Source: Bathymodiolus brooksi (taxonomy: Eukaryota; Mollusca; Bivalvia; Mytilida; Modiolidae). Taken from it: a stretch of 64,000 nucleotides of DNA. Positions 14,201-29,200 of the stretch are shown one piece after another. Under the pieces are notes generated by a model. It did no database searches. It saw only the letters and a list, made by a program, of their open reading frames with translations, and had not been told where the DNA came from. Both the position numbers and the translations under genes were made by a program. Numbering within the stretch: the stretch's first letter is position 1; the number at the start of each line of letters is the position of its first letter. The DNA lies in the NCBI GenBank assembly GCA_963680875.1, contig OY804580.1, positions 116,873,534-116,937,533 of the forward strand, written 5' to 3'.

Positions 14201-17200
14201 TCTGTTGTATGTTTTTTCTAACGGACTGTCGAGTATAATCTACATGTCTGTTGTATGTTGTTTCTAACGGACTGTCGAGTATAATCTACATGTCTGCTGT
14301 ATGTTGTTTCTAACGGAGTGTCGAGTATAATCTACATGTCTGTTGTATGTTGTTTCTAATGGACTGTCGAGTATAATATACATGTCTGTTGTATGTTGTT
14401 TTTAATGGACTGTCGAGTATAATCTACATGTCTGTTGTATGTTGTTTCTAACGGATTGTCGAGTATAATCTACATGTCTGTTGTATGTTGTTTCTAACGG
14501 ACTGTCGAGTATTATCTACATGTCTGCTGTATGTTGTTTCTAACGGACTGTCGGGTATAATCTACATGTCTGTTGTATGTTGTTTCTAGCGGACTGTCGA
14601 GTATAATCTACATGTCTGTTGTATGTTGTTTCTAATGGACTGTCGAGTATAATCTACATGTCTGTTGTATGTTGTTTCTAACGGACTGTCGAGTATAATC
14701 TACATGTCTGTTGTATGTTGTTTCTAACAGACTGTCGAGTATTATCTACATGTATGTTGTATGTTGTTTCTAACGGACTGTCGAGTATAATCTACATGTA
14801 TGTTGTATGTTGTTTCTAACGGACTGTCGAGTATAATCTACATGTCTGTTGTATGTTGTTTCTAACGGACTGTCGAGTATAATCTACATGTCTGTTGTAT
14901 GTTGTTTCTAACGGACTGTCGAGTAAAATCTACATGTCTGTTGTATGTTGTTTCTAACGGACTGTCGAGTATAATCTACATGTCTGTTGTATGTTGTTTC
15001 TAACGGACTGTCGAGTATAATCTACATGTCTGTTGTATGTTGTTTCTAGCGGACTGTCGAGTATAATCTACATGTCTGTTGTATGTTGTTTCTAACGGAC
15101 TGTCGAGTATAATCTACATGTCTGTTGTATGTTGTTTCTAATGGACTGTCGAGTATAATCTACATGTCTGTTATATGTTGTTTCTAACGGACTATCGAGT
15201 ATAATCTACATGGTCTGTTGTATGTTGTTTCTAACGGACTGTCGAGTATAATCTCCATGTCTGTTGTATGTTGTTTCTAACGGACTGTCGAGTATAATCT
15301 ACATGTCTGTTGTATGTTGTTTCTAACGGACTGTCGAGTATAATCTACATGTCTGTTGTATGTTGTTTCTAACGGACTGTCGAGTATAATCTACATGTCT
15401 GTTGTATGTTGTTTCTAACGGACTGTCGAGTATAATCTACATGTCTGTTGTATGTTGTTTCTAACAGACTGTCGAGTATAATCTACATGTCTGCTGTATG
15501 TTGTTTCTAACGTACTGTCGAATATAATCTACATGTCTGTTGTATGTTGTTTCTAATGGACTGTTGAGTATAATCTACATGTCTGTTGTATGTTGTTTCT
15601 AACAGACTGTCGAGTATAATCTACATGTCTGTTGTATGTTGTTTCTAACGTACTGTCGAGTATAATCTACATGTCTGTTGTATGTTATTTCTAGCGGACT
15701 GTCGAGTATAATCTACATGTCTGTTGTATGTTGTTTCTAACGGACTGTCAAGTATAATCTACATTTCTGTTGTATGTTGTTTCTAACTGACTGTCGAGTA
15801 TAATCTACATGTCTGTTGTATGTTGTTTCTAACGGACTGTCGAGTATAATCTACATGTCTGTTGTATGTTGTTTCTAATGGACTGTCGAGTATAATCTAC
15901 ATGTCTGTTGTATGTTGTTTCTAACGGACTGTCGAGTATAATCTACATGTCTGTTGTATGTTGTTTCTAACGGACTGTCGAGTATAATCTACATGTCTGT
16001 TGTATGTTGTTTCTAACGGACTGTCGAGTATAATCTACATGTCTGTTGTATGTTGTTTCTAACGGACTGTCGAGTATAATCTACATGTCTGTTGTATGTT
16101 GTTTCTAATGGACTGTCGAGTATAATCTACATGTATGTTGTATGTTGTTTCTAACGGACTGTCGAGTATAATCTACATGTCTGTTGTATGTTGTTTCTAA
16201 CGGACTGTCGAGTATAATCTACATGTCTGCTGTATGTTGTTTCTAACGGACTGTCAGGTATAATCTACATGTCTGTTGTATGTTGTTTCTAACGGACTGT
16301 CGAGTATAATCTACATGTCTGTTGTATGTTGTTTCTAACGGACTGTCGAGTATAATCTACATGTCTGTTGTATGTTGTTTCTAACGGACTGTCGAGTATA
16401 ATCTACATGTCTGTTGTATGTTGTTTCTAACGGACTGTCGAGTATAATCTACATGTCTGTTGTATGTTGTTTTTAAAGGACTGTCGAGTATAATCTACAT
16501 GTCTGTTGTATGTTGTTTCTAATGGACTGTCGAGTATAATCTACATGTCTGTTGTATGTTGTTTCTAACGGACTGTCGAGTATAATCTACATGTCTGTTG
16601 TATGTTGTTTCTAACGGACTGTCGAGTATAATCTACATGTCTGCTGTATGTTGTTTCTAACGGACTGTCGAGTATAATCTACATGTCTGTTGTATGTTGT
16701 TTCTAACGGACTGTCGAGTATAATCTACATGTCTGTTGTATGTTGTTTCTAATGGACTGTCGAGTACTACATGTCTGTTGTATGTTGTTTCTAACGGACT
16801 GTCGAGTATAATCTACATGTCTGTTGTATGTTGTTTCTAACGGACTGTCGAGTATAATCTACATGTCTGTTGTATGTTGTTTCTAACGCACTGTCGAGTA
16901 TAATCTACATGTCTGTTGTATGTTGTTTCTAACGGACTGTCGAGTATAATCTCCATGTCTGTTGTATGTTGTTTCTAACGGACTGTCGAGTATAATCTAC
17001 ATGTCTGTTGTATGTTGTTTCTAACGGACTGTCGAGTATAATCTACATGTCTGTTGTATGTTGTTTCTAGCGGACTGTCGAGTATAATCTACATGTCTGT
17101 TGTATATTGTTTCTAACGGACTGTCAAGTATAATCTACATTTCTGTTGTATGTTGTTTCTAACGGACTGTCGAGTATAATCTACATGTCTGTTGTATGTT

Positions 17201-20200
17201 GTTTCTAACGGACTGTCGAGTATAATCTACATGTCTGTTGTATGTTGTTTCTAATGGACTGTCGAGTATAATCTACATGTCTGTTGTAAGTTGTTTCTAA
17301 CAGACTGTCGAGTATAATCTACATGTCTGCTGTATGTTGTTTCTAACGGACTGTCAGGTATAATCTACATGTCTGTTGTATGTTGTTTCTAACGGACTGT
17401 CGAGTATAATCTACATGTCTGTTGTATGTTGTTTCTAACGGACTGTCGAGTATAATCTACATGTCTGTTGTATGTTGTTTCTAACGGACTGTCGAGTATA
17501 ATCTACATGTCTGCTGTATGTTGTTTCTAACGGACTGTCGAGTATAATCTACATGTCTGTTGTATGTTGTTTCTAACGGACTGTCGGGTATAATCTACAT
17601 GTCTGTTGTATGTTGTTTCTAATGGACTGTCGAGTACTACATGTCTGTTGTATGTTGTTTCTAACGGACTGTCGAGTATAATCTACATGTCTGTTGTATG
17701 TTGTTTCTAACGGACTGTCGAGTATAATCTACATGTCTGTTGTATGTTGTTTCTAACGGACTGTCGAGTATAATCTACATGTCTGTTGTATGTTGTTTCT
17801 AACGGACTGTCGAGTATAATCTACATGTCTGTTGTATGTTGTTTCTAGCGGACTGTCGAGTATAATCTACATGTCTGTTGTATGTTGTTTCTAATGGACT
17901 GTCGAGTATAATCTACATGTCTGTTGTATGTTGTTTCTAACGGACTGTCGAGTATAATCTACATGTCTGTTGTATGTTGTTTCTAACGGACTGTCGAGTA
18001 TTATCTACATGTCTGTTGTATGTTGTTTCTAATGGACTGTCGAGTATAATCTACATGTCTGTTGTATGTTGTTTCTAATGGACTGTCGAATATAATCTAC
18101 ATGTCTGTTGTATGTTGTTTCTAATGGACTGTCGAGTATAATCTACATGTCTGTTGTATGTTGTTTCTAACGGACTGTCGAGTATAATCTCCATGTCTGT
18201 TGTATGTTGTTTCTAACGGACTGTCGAGTATAATCTACATGTCTGTTGTATGTTGTTTCTAACGGACTGTCGAGTATAATATACATGTATGTTGTATGTT
18301 GTTTCTAACGGACTGTCGAGTATAACCTACATGTCTGTTGTATGTTGTTTCTAACGGACTGTCGAGTATAATCTACATGTCTGTTGTATGTTGTTTCTAA
18401 CGGACTGTCGAGTATAATCTACATGTCTGTTGTATGTTGTTTCTAATGGACTGTCGAGTATAATCTACATGTCTGTTGTATGTTGTTTCTAACGGACTGT
18501 CGAGTATAATCTACATGTCTGTAGTATGTTGTTTCTAACGGACTGTCGAGTATAATCTACATGTCTGTTGTATGTTGTTTCTCATGGACTGTCGAGTATA
18601 ATCTACATGTCTGTTGTATGTTGTTTCTAACGGACTGTCGAGTATAATCTACATGTCTGTTGTATGTTGTTTCTAACGGACTGTCGAGTATAATCTACAT
18701 GTCTGTTGTATGTTGTTTCTAACGGACTGTCGAGTATAATCTACATGTCTGTTGTATGTTGTTTCTAACGGACTGTCGAGTATAATCTACATGTCTGCTG
18801 TATGTTGTTTCTAACGGACTGTCGAGTATAATCTACATGTCTGTTGTATGTTGTTTCTAACGGACTGTCGAGTATAATCTACATGTCTGTTGTATGTTGT
18901 TTCTAATGGACTGTCGAGTACTACATGTCTGTTGTATGTTGTTTCTAACAGACTGTCGAGTATAATCTACATGTCTGTTGTATGTTGTTTCTAACGGACG
19001 GTCGAGTATAATCTACATGTCTGTTGTATGTTGTTTCTAACGGACTGTCGAGTATAATCTACATGTCTGTTGTATGTTGTTTCTAACGGACTGTCGAGTA
19101 TAATCTACATGTCTGTTGTATGTTGTTTCTAACGGACTGTCGAGTATAATCTACATGTCTGTTGTATGTTGTTTCTAACGGACTGTCGAGTATAATCTAC
19201 ATGTCTGTTGTATGTTGTTTCTAACGGACTGTCAGGTATAATCTACATGTCTGTTGTATGTTGTTTCTAACGGACTGTCGAGTATAATCTACATGTCTGT
19301 TGTATGTTGTTTCTAACGGACTGTCGAGTATAATCTACATGTCTGTTGTATGTTGTTTCTAACGGACTGTCGAGTATAATCTACATGTCTGCTGTATGTT
19401 GTTTCTAACGGACTGTCGAGTATAATCTACATGTCTGTTGTATGTTGTTTCTAACGGACTGTCGGGTATAATCTACATGTCTGTTGTATGTTGTTTCTAA
19501 TGGACTGTCGAGTACTACATGTCTGTTGTATGTTGTTTCTAACGGACTGTCGAGTATAATCTACATGTCTGTTGTATGTTGTTTCTAACGGACTGTCGAG
19601 TATAATCTACATGTCTGTTGTATGTTGTTTCTAACGGACTGTCGAGTATAATCTACATGTCTGTTGTATGTTGTTTCTAACGGACTGTCGAGTATAATCT
19701 ACATGTCTGTTGTATGTTGTTTCTAGCGGACTGTCGAGTATAATCTACATGTCTGTTGTATGTTGTTTCTAATGGACTGTCGAGTATAATCTACATGTCT
19801 GTTGTATGTTGTTTCTAACGGACTGTCGAGTATAATCTACATGTCTGTTGTATGTTGTTTCTAACGGACTGTCGAGTATTATCTACATGTCTGTTGTATG
19901 TTGTTTCTAATGGACTGTCGAGTATAATCTACATGTCTGTTGTATGTTGTTTCTAATGGACTGTCGAATATAATCTACATGTCTGTTGTATGTTGTTTCT
20001 AATGGACTGTCGAGTATAATCTACATGTCTGTTGTATGTTGTTTCTAACGGACTGTCGAGTATAATCTCCATGTCTGTTGTATGTTGTTTCTAACGGACT
20101 GTCGAGTATAATCTACATATCTGTTGTATGTTGTTTCTAACGGACTGTCGAGTATAATATACATGTATGTTGTATGTTGTTTCTAACGGACTGTCGAGTA

Positions 20201-23200
20201 TAACCTACATGTCTGTTGTATGTTGTTTCCAACGGACTGTCGAGTATAATCTACATGTCTGTTGTATGTTGTTTCTAACGGACTGTCGAGTATAATCTAC
20301 ATGTCTGTTGTATGTTGTTTCTAATGGACTGTCGAGTATAATCTACATGTCTGTTGTATGTTGTTTCTAACGGACTGTCGAGTATAATCTACATGTCTGT
20401 AGTATGTTGTTTCTAACGGACTGTCGAGTATAATCTACATGTCTGTTGTATGTTGTTTCTCATGGACTGTCGAGTATAATCTACATGTCTGTTGTATGTT
20501 GTTTCTAACGGACTGTCGAGTATAATCTACATGTCTGTTGTATGTTGTTTCTAACGGACTGTCGAGTATAATCTACATGTCTGTTGTATGTTGTTTCTAA
20601 CGGACTGTCGAGTATAATCTACATGTCAGTTGTATGTTGTTTCTAACGGAGTGTCCAGTATAATCTACATGTCTGTTGTATGTTGTTTCTAACGGACTGT
20701 CGAGTATAATCTACATGGTCTGTTGTATGTTGTTTCTAACGGACTGTCGAGTATAATCTCCATGTCTGTTGTATGTTGTTTCTAACGGACTGTCGAGTAT
20801 AATCTCCATGTATGTTGTATGTTGTTTCTAACGGACTGTCGAGTATAATCTACATGTCTGTTGTATGTTGTTTCTAACGGACTGTCGAGTATAATCTACA
20901 TGTCTGTTGTATGTTGTTTCTAACGGACTGTCGAGTATAATCTCCATGTCTGTTGTATGTTGTTTCTAATGGACTGTCGAGTATAATCTACATGTCTGTT
21001 TTATGTTGTTTCTAACGGACTGTCGAGTATAATCTACATGTCTGTTGTATGTTGTTTCTAACGGACTGTCGAGTATAATCTACATGTCTGTTGTATGTTG
21101 TTTCTAATGGACTGTCGAGTATAATCTACATGTCTGTTGTATGTTGTTTCTAACGGACTTTCGAGTATAATCTACATGTCTGTTGTATGTTGTTTCTAAC
21201 GGACTGTCAAGTATAATCTACATGTCTGTTGTATGTTGTTTCTAACGGACTGTCGAGTATAATCTACATGTCTGTTGTATGTTGTTTCTAACGGACTGTC
21301 GAGTATAATCTACATGTCTGTTGTATGTTGTTTCTAACGGACTGTCGAGTATAATCTACATGTCTGTTGTATGTTGTTTCTAACGGACTGTCGAGTATAA
21401 TATACATGTCTGTTGTATGTTGTTTCTAACGGACTGTCGAGTATAATCTCCATGTCTGTTGTATGTTGTTTCTAACGGACTGTCGAGTATGATCTCCATG
21501 TATGTTGTATGTTGTTTCTAACGGACTGTCGAGTATAATCTCCATGTATGTTGTATGTTGTTTCTAACGGACTGTCGAGTATAATCTACATGTCTGTTGT
21601 ATGTTGTTTCTAACGGACTGTCGAGTATAATCTACATGTCTGTTGTATGTTGTTTCTAACGGACTGTCGAGTATAATCTACATGTCTGTGGTATGTTGTT
21701 TCTAACGGACTGTCGAGTATAATCTACATGTCTGTTGTATGTTGTTTCTAACGACTGTCGAGTATAATCTACATGTCTGTTGTATGTTGTTTCTAATGGA
21801 CTGTCGAGTATAATCTACATGTCTGTTGTATGTTTTTTCTAACGGACTGTCGAGTATAATCTACATGTCTGTTGTATGTTGTTTCTAACGGACTGTCGAG
21901 TATAATCTACATGTCTGCTGTATGTTGTTTCTAACGGAGTGTCGAGTATAATCTACATGTCTGTTGTATGTTGTTTCTAATGGACTGTCGAGTATAATAT
22001 ACATGTCTGTTGTATGTTGTTTTTAATGGACTGTCGAGTATAATCTACATGTCTGTTGTATGTTGTTTCTAACGGATTGTCGAGTATAATCTACATGTCT
22101 GTTGTATGTTGTTTCTAACGGACTGTCGAGTATTATCTACATGTCTGCTGTATGTTGTTTCTAACGGACTGTCGGGTATAATCTACATGTCTGTTGTATG
22201 TTGTTTCTAGCGGACTGTCGAGTATAATCTACATGTCTGTTGTATGTTGTTTCTAATGGACTGTCGAGTATAATCTACATGTCTGTTGTATGTTGTTTCT
22301 AACGGACTGTCGAGTATAATCTACATGTCTGTTGTATGTTGTTTCTAACAGACTGTCGAGTATTATCTACATGTATGTTGTATGTTGTTTCTAACGGACT
22401 GTCGAGTATAATCTACATGTATGTTGTATGTTGTTTCTAACGGACTGTCGAGTATAATCTACATGTCTGTTGTATGTTGTTTCTAACGGACTGTCGAGTA
22501 TAATCTACATGTCTGTTGTATGTTGTTTCTAACGGACTGTCGAGTAAAATCTACATGTCTGTTGTATGTTGTTTCTAACGGACTGTCGAGTATAATCTAC
22601 ATGTCTGTTGTATGTTGTTTCTAACGGACTGTCGAGTATAATCTACATGTCTGTTGTATGTTGTTTCTAGCGGACTGTCGAGTATAATCTACATGTCTGT
22701 TGTATGTTGTTTCTAACGGACTGTCGAGTATAATCTACATGTCTGTTGTATGTTGTTTCTAATGGACTGTCGAGTATAATCTACATGTCTGTTATATGTT
22801 GTTTCTAACGGACTATCGAGTATAATCTACATGGTCTGTTGTATGTTGTTTCTAACGGACTGTCGAGTATAATCTCCATGTCTGTTGTATGTTGTTTCTA
22901 ACGGACTGTCGAGTATAATCTACATGTCTGTTGTATGTTGTTTCTAACGGACTGTCGAGTATAATCTACATGTCTGTTGTATGTTGTTTCTAACGGACTG
23001 TCGAGTATAATCTACATGTCTGTTGTATGTTGTTTCTAACGGACTGTCGAGTATAATCTACATGTCTGTTGTATGTTGTTTCTAACAGACTGTCGAGTAT
23101 AATCTACATGTCTGCTGTATGTTGTTTCTAACGTACTGTCGAATATAATCTACATGTCTGTTGTATGTTGTTTCTAATGGACTGTTGAGTATAATCTACA

Positions 23201-26200
23201 TGTCTGTTGTATGTTGTTTCTAACAGACTGTCGAGTATAATCTACATGTCTGTTGTATGTTGTTTCTAACGTACTGTCGAGTATAATCTACATGTCTGTT
23301 GTATGTTATTTCTAGCGGACTGTCGAGTATAATCTACATGTCTGTTGTATGTTGTTTCTAACGGACTGTCAAGTATAATCTACATTTCTGTTGTATGTTG
23401 TTTCTAACTGACTGTCGAGTATAATCTACATGTCTGTTGTATGTTGTTTCTAACGGACTGTCGAGTATAATCTACATGTCTGTTGTATGTTGTTTCTAAT
23501 GGACTGTCGAGTATAATCTACATGTCTGTTGTATGTTGTTTCTAACGGACTGTCGAGTATAATCTACATGTCTGTTGTATGTTGTTTCTAACGGACTGTC
23601 GAGTATAATCTACATGTCTGTTGTATGTTGTTTCTAACGGACTGTCGAGTATAATCTACATGTCTGTTGTATGTTGTTTCTAACGGACTGTCGAGTATAA
23701 TCTACATGTCTGTTGTATGTTGTTTCTAATGGACTGTCGAGTATAATCTACATGTATGTTGTATGTTGTTTCTAACGGACTGTCGAGTATAATCTACATG
23801 TCTGTTGTATGTTGTTTCTAACGGACTGTCGAGTATAATCTACATGTCTGCTGTATGTTGTTTCTAACGGACTGTCAGGTATAATCTACATGTCTGTTGT
23901 ATGTTGTTTCTAACGGACTGTCGAGTATAATCTACATGTCTGTTGTATGTTGTTTCTAACGGACTGTCGAGTATAATCTACATGTCTGTTGTATGTTGTT
24001 TCTAACGGACTGTCGAGTATAATCTACATGTCTGTTGTATGTTGTTTCTAACGGACTGTCGAGTATAATCTACATGTCTGTTGTATGTTGTTTTTAAAGG
24101 ACTGTCGAGTATAATCTACATGTCTGTTGTATGTTGTTTCTAATGGACTGTCGAGTATAATCTACATGTCTGTTGTATGTTGTTTCTAACGGACTGTCGA
24201 GTATAATCTACATGTCTGTTGTATGTTGTTTCTAACGGACTGTCGAGTATAATCTACATGTCTGCTGTATGTTGTTTCTAACGGACTGTCGAGTATAATC
24301 TACATGTCTGTTGTATGTTGTTTCTAACGGACTGTCGAGTATAATCTACATGTCTGTTGTATGTTGTTTCTAATGGACTGTCGAGTACTACATGTCTGTT
24401 GTATGTTGTTTCTAACGGACTGTCGAGTATAATCTACATGTCTGTTGTATGTTGTTTCTAACGGACTGTCGAGTATAATCTACATGTCTGTTGTATGTTG
24501 TTTCTAACGCACTGTCGAGTATAATCTACATGTCTGTTGTATGTTGTTTCTAACGGACTGTCGAGTATAATCTCCATGTCTGTTGTATGTTGTTTCTAAC
24601 GGACTGTCGAGTATAATCTACATGTCTGTTGTATGTTGTTTCTAACGGACTGTCGAGTATAATCTACATGTCTGTTGTATGTTGTTTCTAGCGGACTGTC
24701 GAGTATAATCTACATGTCTGTTGTATATTGTTTCTAACGGACTGTCAAGTATAATCTACATTTCTGTTGTATGTTGTTTCTAACGGACTGTCGAGTATAA
24801 TCTACATGTCTGTTGTATGTTGTTTCTAACGGACTGTCGAGTATAATCTACATGTCTGTTGTATGTTGTTTCTAATGGACTGTCGAGTATAATCTACATG
24901 TCTGTTGTAAGTTGTTTCTAACAGACTGTCGAGTATAATCTACATGTCTGCTGTATGTTGTTTCTAACGGACTGTCAGGTATAATCTACATGTCTGTTGT
25001 ATGTTGTTTCTAACGGACTGTCGAGTATAATCTACATGTCTGTTGTATGTTGTTTCTAACGGACTGTCGAGTATAATCTACATGTCTGTTGTATGTTGTT
25101 TCTAACGGACTGTCGAGTATAATCTACATGTCTGCTGTATGTTGTTTCTAACGGACTGTCGAGTATAATCTACATGTCTGTTGTATGTTGTTTCTAACGG
25201 ACTGTCGGGTATAATCTACATGTCTGTTGTATGTTGTTTCTAATGGACTGTCGAGTACTACATGTCTGTTGTATGTTGTTTCTAACGGACTGTCGAGTAT
25301 AATCTACATGTCTGTTGTATGTTGTTTCTAACGGACTGTCGAGTATAATCTACATGTCTGTTGTATGTTGTTTCTAACGGACTGTCGAGTATAATCTACA
25401 TGTCTGTTGTATGTTGTTTCTAACGGACTGTCGAGTATAATCTACATGTCTGTTGTATGTTGTTTCTAGCGGACTGTCGAGTATAATCTACATGTCTGTT
25501 GTATGTTGTTTCTAATGGACTGTCGAGTATAATCTACATGTCTGTTGTATGTTGTTTCTAACGGACTGTCGAGTATAATCTACATGTCTGTTGTATGTTG
25601 TTTCTAACGGACTGTCGAGTATTATCTACATGTCTGTTGTATGTTGTTTCTAATGGACTGTCGAGTATAATCTACATGTCTGTTGTATGTTGTTTCTAAT
25701 GGACTGTCGAATATAATCTACATGTCTGTTGTATGTTGTTTCTAATGGACTGTCGAGTATAATCTACATGTCTGTTGTATGTTGTTTCTAACGGACTGTC
25801 GAGTATAATCTCCATGTCTGTTGTATGTTGTTTCTAACGGACTGTCGAGTATAATCTACATGTCTGTTGTATGTTGTTTCTAACGGACTGTCGAGTATAA
25901 TATACATGTATGTTGTATGTTGTTTCTAACGGACTGTCGAGTATAACCTACATGTCTGTTGTATGTTGTTTCTAACGGACTGTCGAGTATAATCTACATG
26001 TCTGTTGTATGTTGTTTCTAACGGACTGTCGAGTATAATCTACATGTCTGTTGTATGTTGTTTCTAATGGACTGTCGAGTATAATCTACATGTCTGTTGT
26101 ATGTTGTTTCTAACGGACTGTCGAGTATAATCTACATGTCTGTAGTATGTTGTTTCTAACGGACTGTCGAGTATAATCTACATGTCTGTTGTATGTTGTT

Positions 26201-29200
26201 TCTCATGGACTGTCGAGTATAATCTACATGTCTGTTGTATGTTGTTTCTAACGGACTGTCGAGTATAATCTACATGTCTGTTGTATGTTGTTTCTAACGG
26301 ACTGTCGAGTATAATCTACATGTCTGTTGTATGTTGTTTCTAACGGACTGTCGAGTATAATCTACATGTCAGTTGTATGTTGTTTCTAACGGAGTGTCCA
26401 GTATAATCTACATGTCTGTTGTATGTTGTTTCTAACGGACTGTCGAGTATAATCTACATGGTCTGTTGTATGTTGTTTCTAACGGACTGTCGAGTATAAT
26501 CTCCATGTCTGTTGTATGTTGTTTCTAACGGACTGTCGAGTATAATCTCCATGTATGTTGTATGTTGTTTCTAACGGACTGTCGAGTATAATCTACATGT
26601 CTGTTGTATGTTGTTTCTAACGGACTGTCGAGTATAATCTACATGTCTGTTGTATGTTGTTTCTAACGGACTGTCGAGTATAATCTCCATGTCTGTTGTA
26701 TGTTGTTTCTAATGGACTGTCGAGTATAATCTACATGTCTGTTTTATGTTGTTTCTAACGGACTGTCGAGTATAATCTACATGTCTGTTGTATGTTGTTT
26801 CTAACGGACTGTCGAGTATAATCTACATGTCTGTTGTATGTTGTTTCTAATGGACTGTCGAGTATAATCTACATGTCTGTTGTATGTTGTTTCTAACGGA
26901 CTTTCGAGTATAATCTACATGTCTGTTGTATGTTGTTTCTAACGGACTGTCAAGTATAATCTACATGTCTGTTGTATGTTGTTTCTAACGGACTGTCGAG
27001 TATAATCTACATGTCTGTTGTATGTTGTTTCTAACGGACTGTCGAGTATAATCTACATGTCTGTTGTATGTTGTTTCTAACGGACTGTCGAGTATAATCT
27101 ACATGTCTGTTGTATGTTGTTTCTAACGGACTGTCGAGTATAATATACATGTCTGTTGTATGTTGTTTCTAACGGACTGTCGAGTATAATCTCCATGTCT
27201 GTTGTATGTTGTTTCTAACGGACTGTCGAGTATGATCTCCATGTATGTTGTATGTTGTTTCTAACGGACTGTCGAGTATAATCTCCATGTATGTTGTATG
27301 TTGTTTCTAACGGACTGTCGAGTATAATCTACATGTCTGTTGTATGTTGTTTCTAACGGACTGTCGAGTATAATCTACATGTCTGTTGTATGTTGTTTCT
27401 AACGGACTGTCGAGTATAATCTACATGTCTGTGGTATGTTGTTTCTAACGGACTGTCGAGTATAATCTACATGTCTGTTGTATGTTGTTTCTAACGACTG
27501 TCGAGTATAATCTACATGTCTGTTGTATGTTGTTTCTAATGGACTGTCGAGTATAATCTACATGTCTGTTGTATGTTTTTTCTAACGGACTGTCGAGTAT
27601 AATCTACATGTCTGTTGTATGTTGTTTCTAACGGACTGTCGAGTATAATCTACATGTCTGCTGTATGTTGTTTCTAACGGAGTGTCGAGTATAATCTACA
27701 TGTCTGTTGTATGTTGTTTCTAATGGACTGTCGAGTATAATATACATGTCTGTTGTATGTTGTTTTTAATGGACTGTCGAGTATAATCTACATGTCTGTT
27801 GTATGTTGTTTCTAACGGATTGTCGAGTATAATCTACATGTCTGTTGTATGTTGTTTCTAACGGACTGTCGAGTATTATCTACATGTCTGCTGTATGTTG
27901 TTTCTAACGGACTGTCGGGTATAATCTACATGTCTGTTGTATGTTGTTTCTAGCGGACTGTCGAGTATAATCTACATGTCTGTTGTATGTTGTTTCTAAT
28001 GGACTGTCGAGTATAATCTACATGTCTGTTGTATGTTGTTTCTAACGGACTGTCGAGTATAATCTACATGTCTGTTGTATGTTGTTTCTAACAGACTGTC
28101 GAGTATTATCTACATGTATGTTGTATGTTGTTTCTAACGGACTGTCGAGTATAATCTACATGTATGTTGTATGTTGTTTCTAACGGACTGTCGAGTATAA
28201 TCTACATGTCTGTTGTATGTTGTTTCTAACGGACTGTCGAGTATAATCTACATGTCTGTTGTATGTTGTTTCTAACGGACTGTCGAGTAAAATCTACATG
28301 TCTGTTGTATGTTGTTTCTAACGGACTGTCGAGTATAATCTACATGTCTGTTGTATGTTGTTTCTAACGGACTGTCGAGTATAATCTACATGTCTGTTGT
28401 ATGTTGTTTCTAGCGGACTGTCGAGTATAATCTACATGTCTGTTGTATGTTGTTTCTAACGGACTGTCGAGTATAATCTACATGTCTGTTGTATGTTGTT
28501 TCTAATGGACTGTCGAGTATAATCTACATGTCTGTTATATGTTGTTTCTAACGGACTATCGAGTATAATCTACATGGTCTGTTGTATGTTGTTTCTAACG
28601 GACTGTCGAGTATAATCTCCATGTCTGTTGTATGTTGTTTCTAACGGACTGTCGAGTATAATCTACATGTCTGTTGTATGTTGTTTCTAACGGACTGTCG
28701 AGTATAATCTACATGTCTGTTGTATGTTGTTTCTAACGGACTGTCGAGTATAATCTACATGTCTGTTGTATGTTGTTTCTAACGGACTGTCGAGTATAAT
28801 CTACATGTCTGTTGTATGTTGTTTCTAACAGACTGTCGAGTATAATCTACATGTCTGCTGTATGTTGTTTCTAACGTACTGTCGAATATAATCTACATGT
28901 CTGTTGTATGTTGTTTCTAATGGACTGTTGAGTATAATCTACATGTCTGTTGTATGTTGTTTCTAACAGACTGTCGAGTATAATCTACATGTCTGTTGTA
29001 TGTTGTTTCTAACGTACTGTCGAGTATAATCTACATGTCTGTTGTATGTTATTTCTAGCGGACTGTCGAGTATAATCTACATGTCTGTTGTATGTTGTTT
29101 CTAACGGACTGTCAAGTATAATCTACATTTCTGTTGTATGTTGTTTCTAACTGACTGTCGAGTATAATCTACATGTCTGTTGTATGTTGTTTCTAACGGA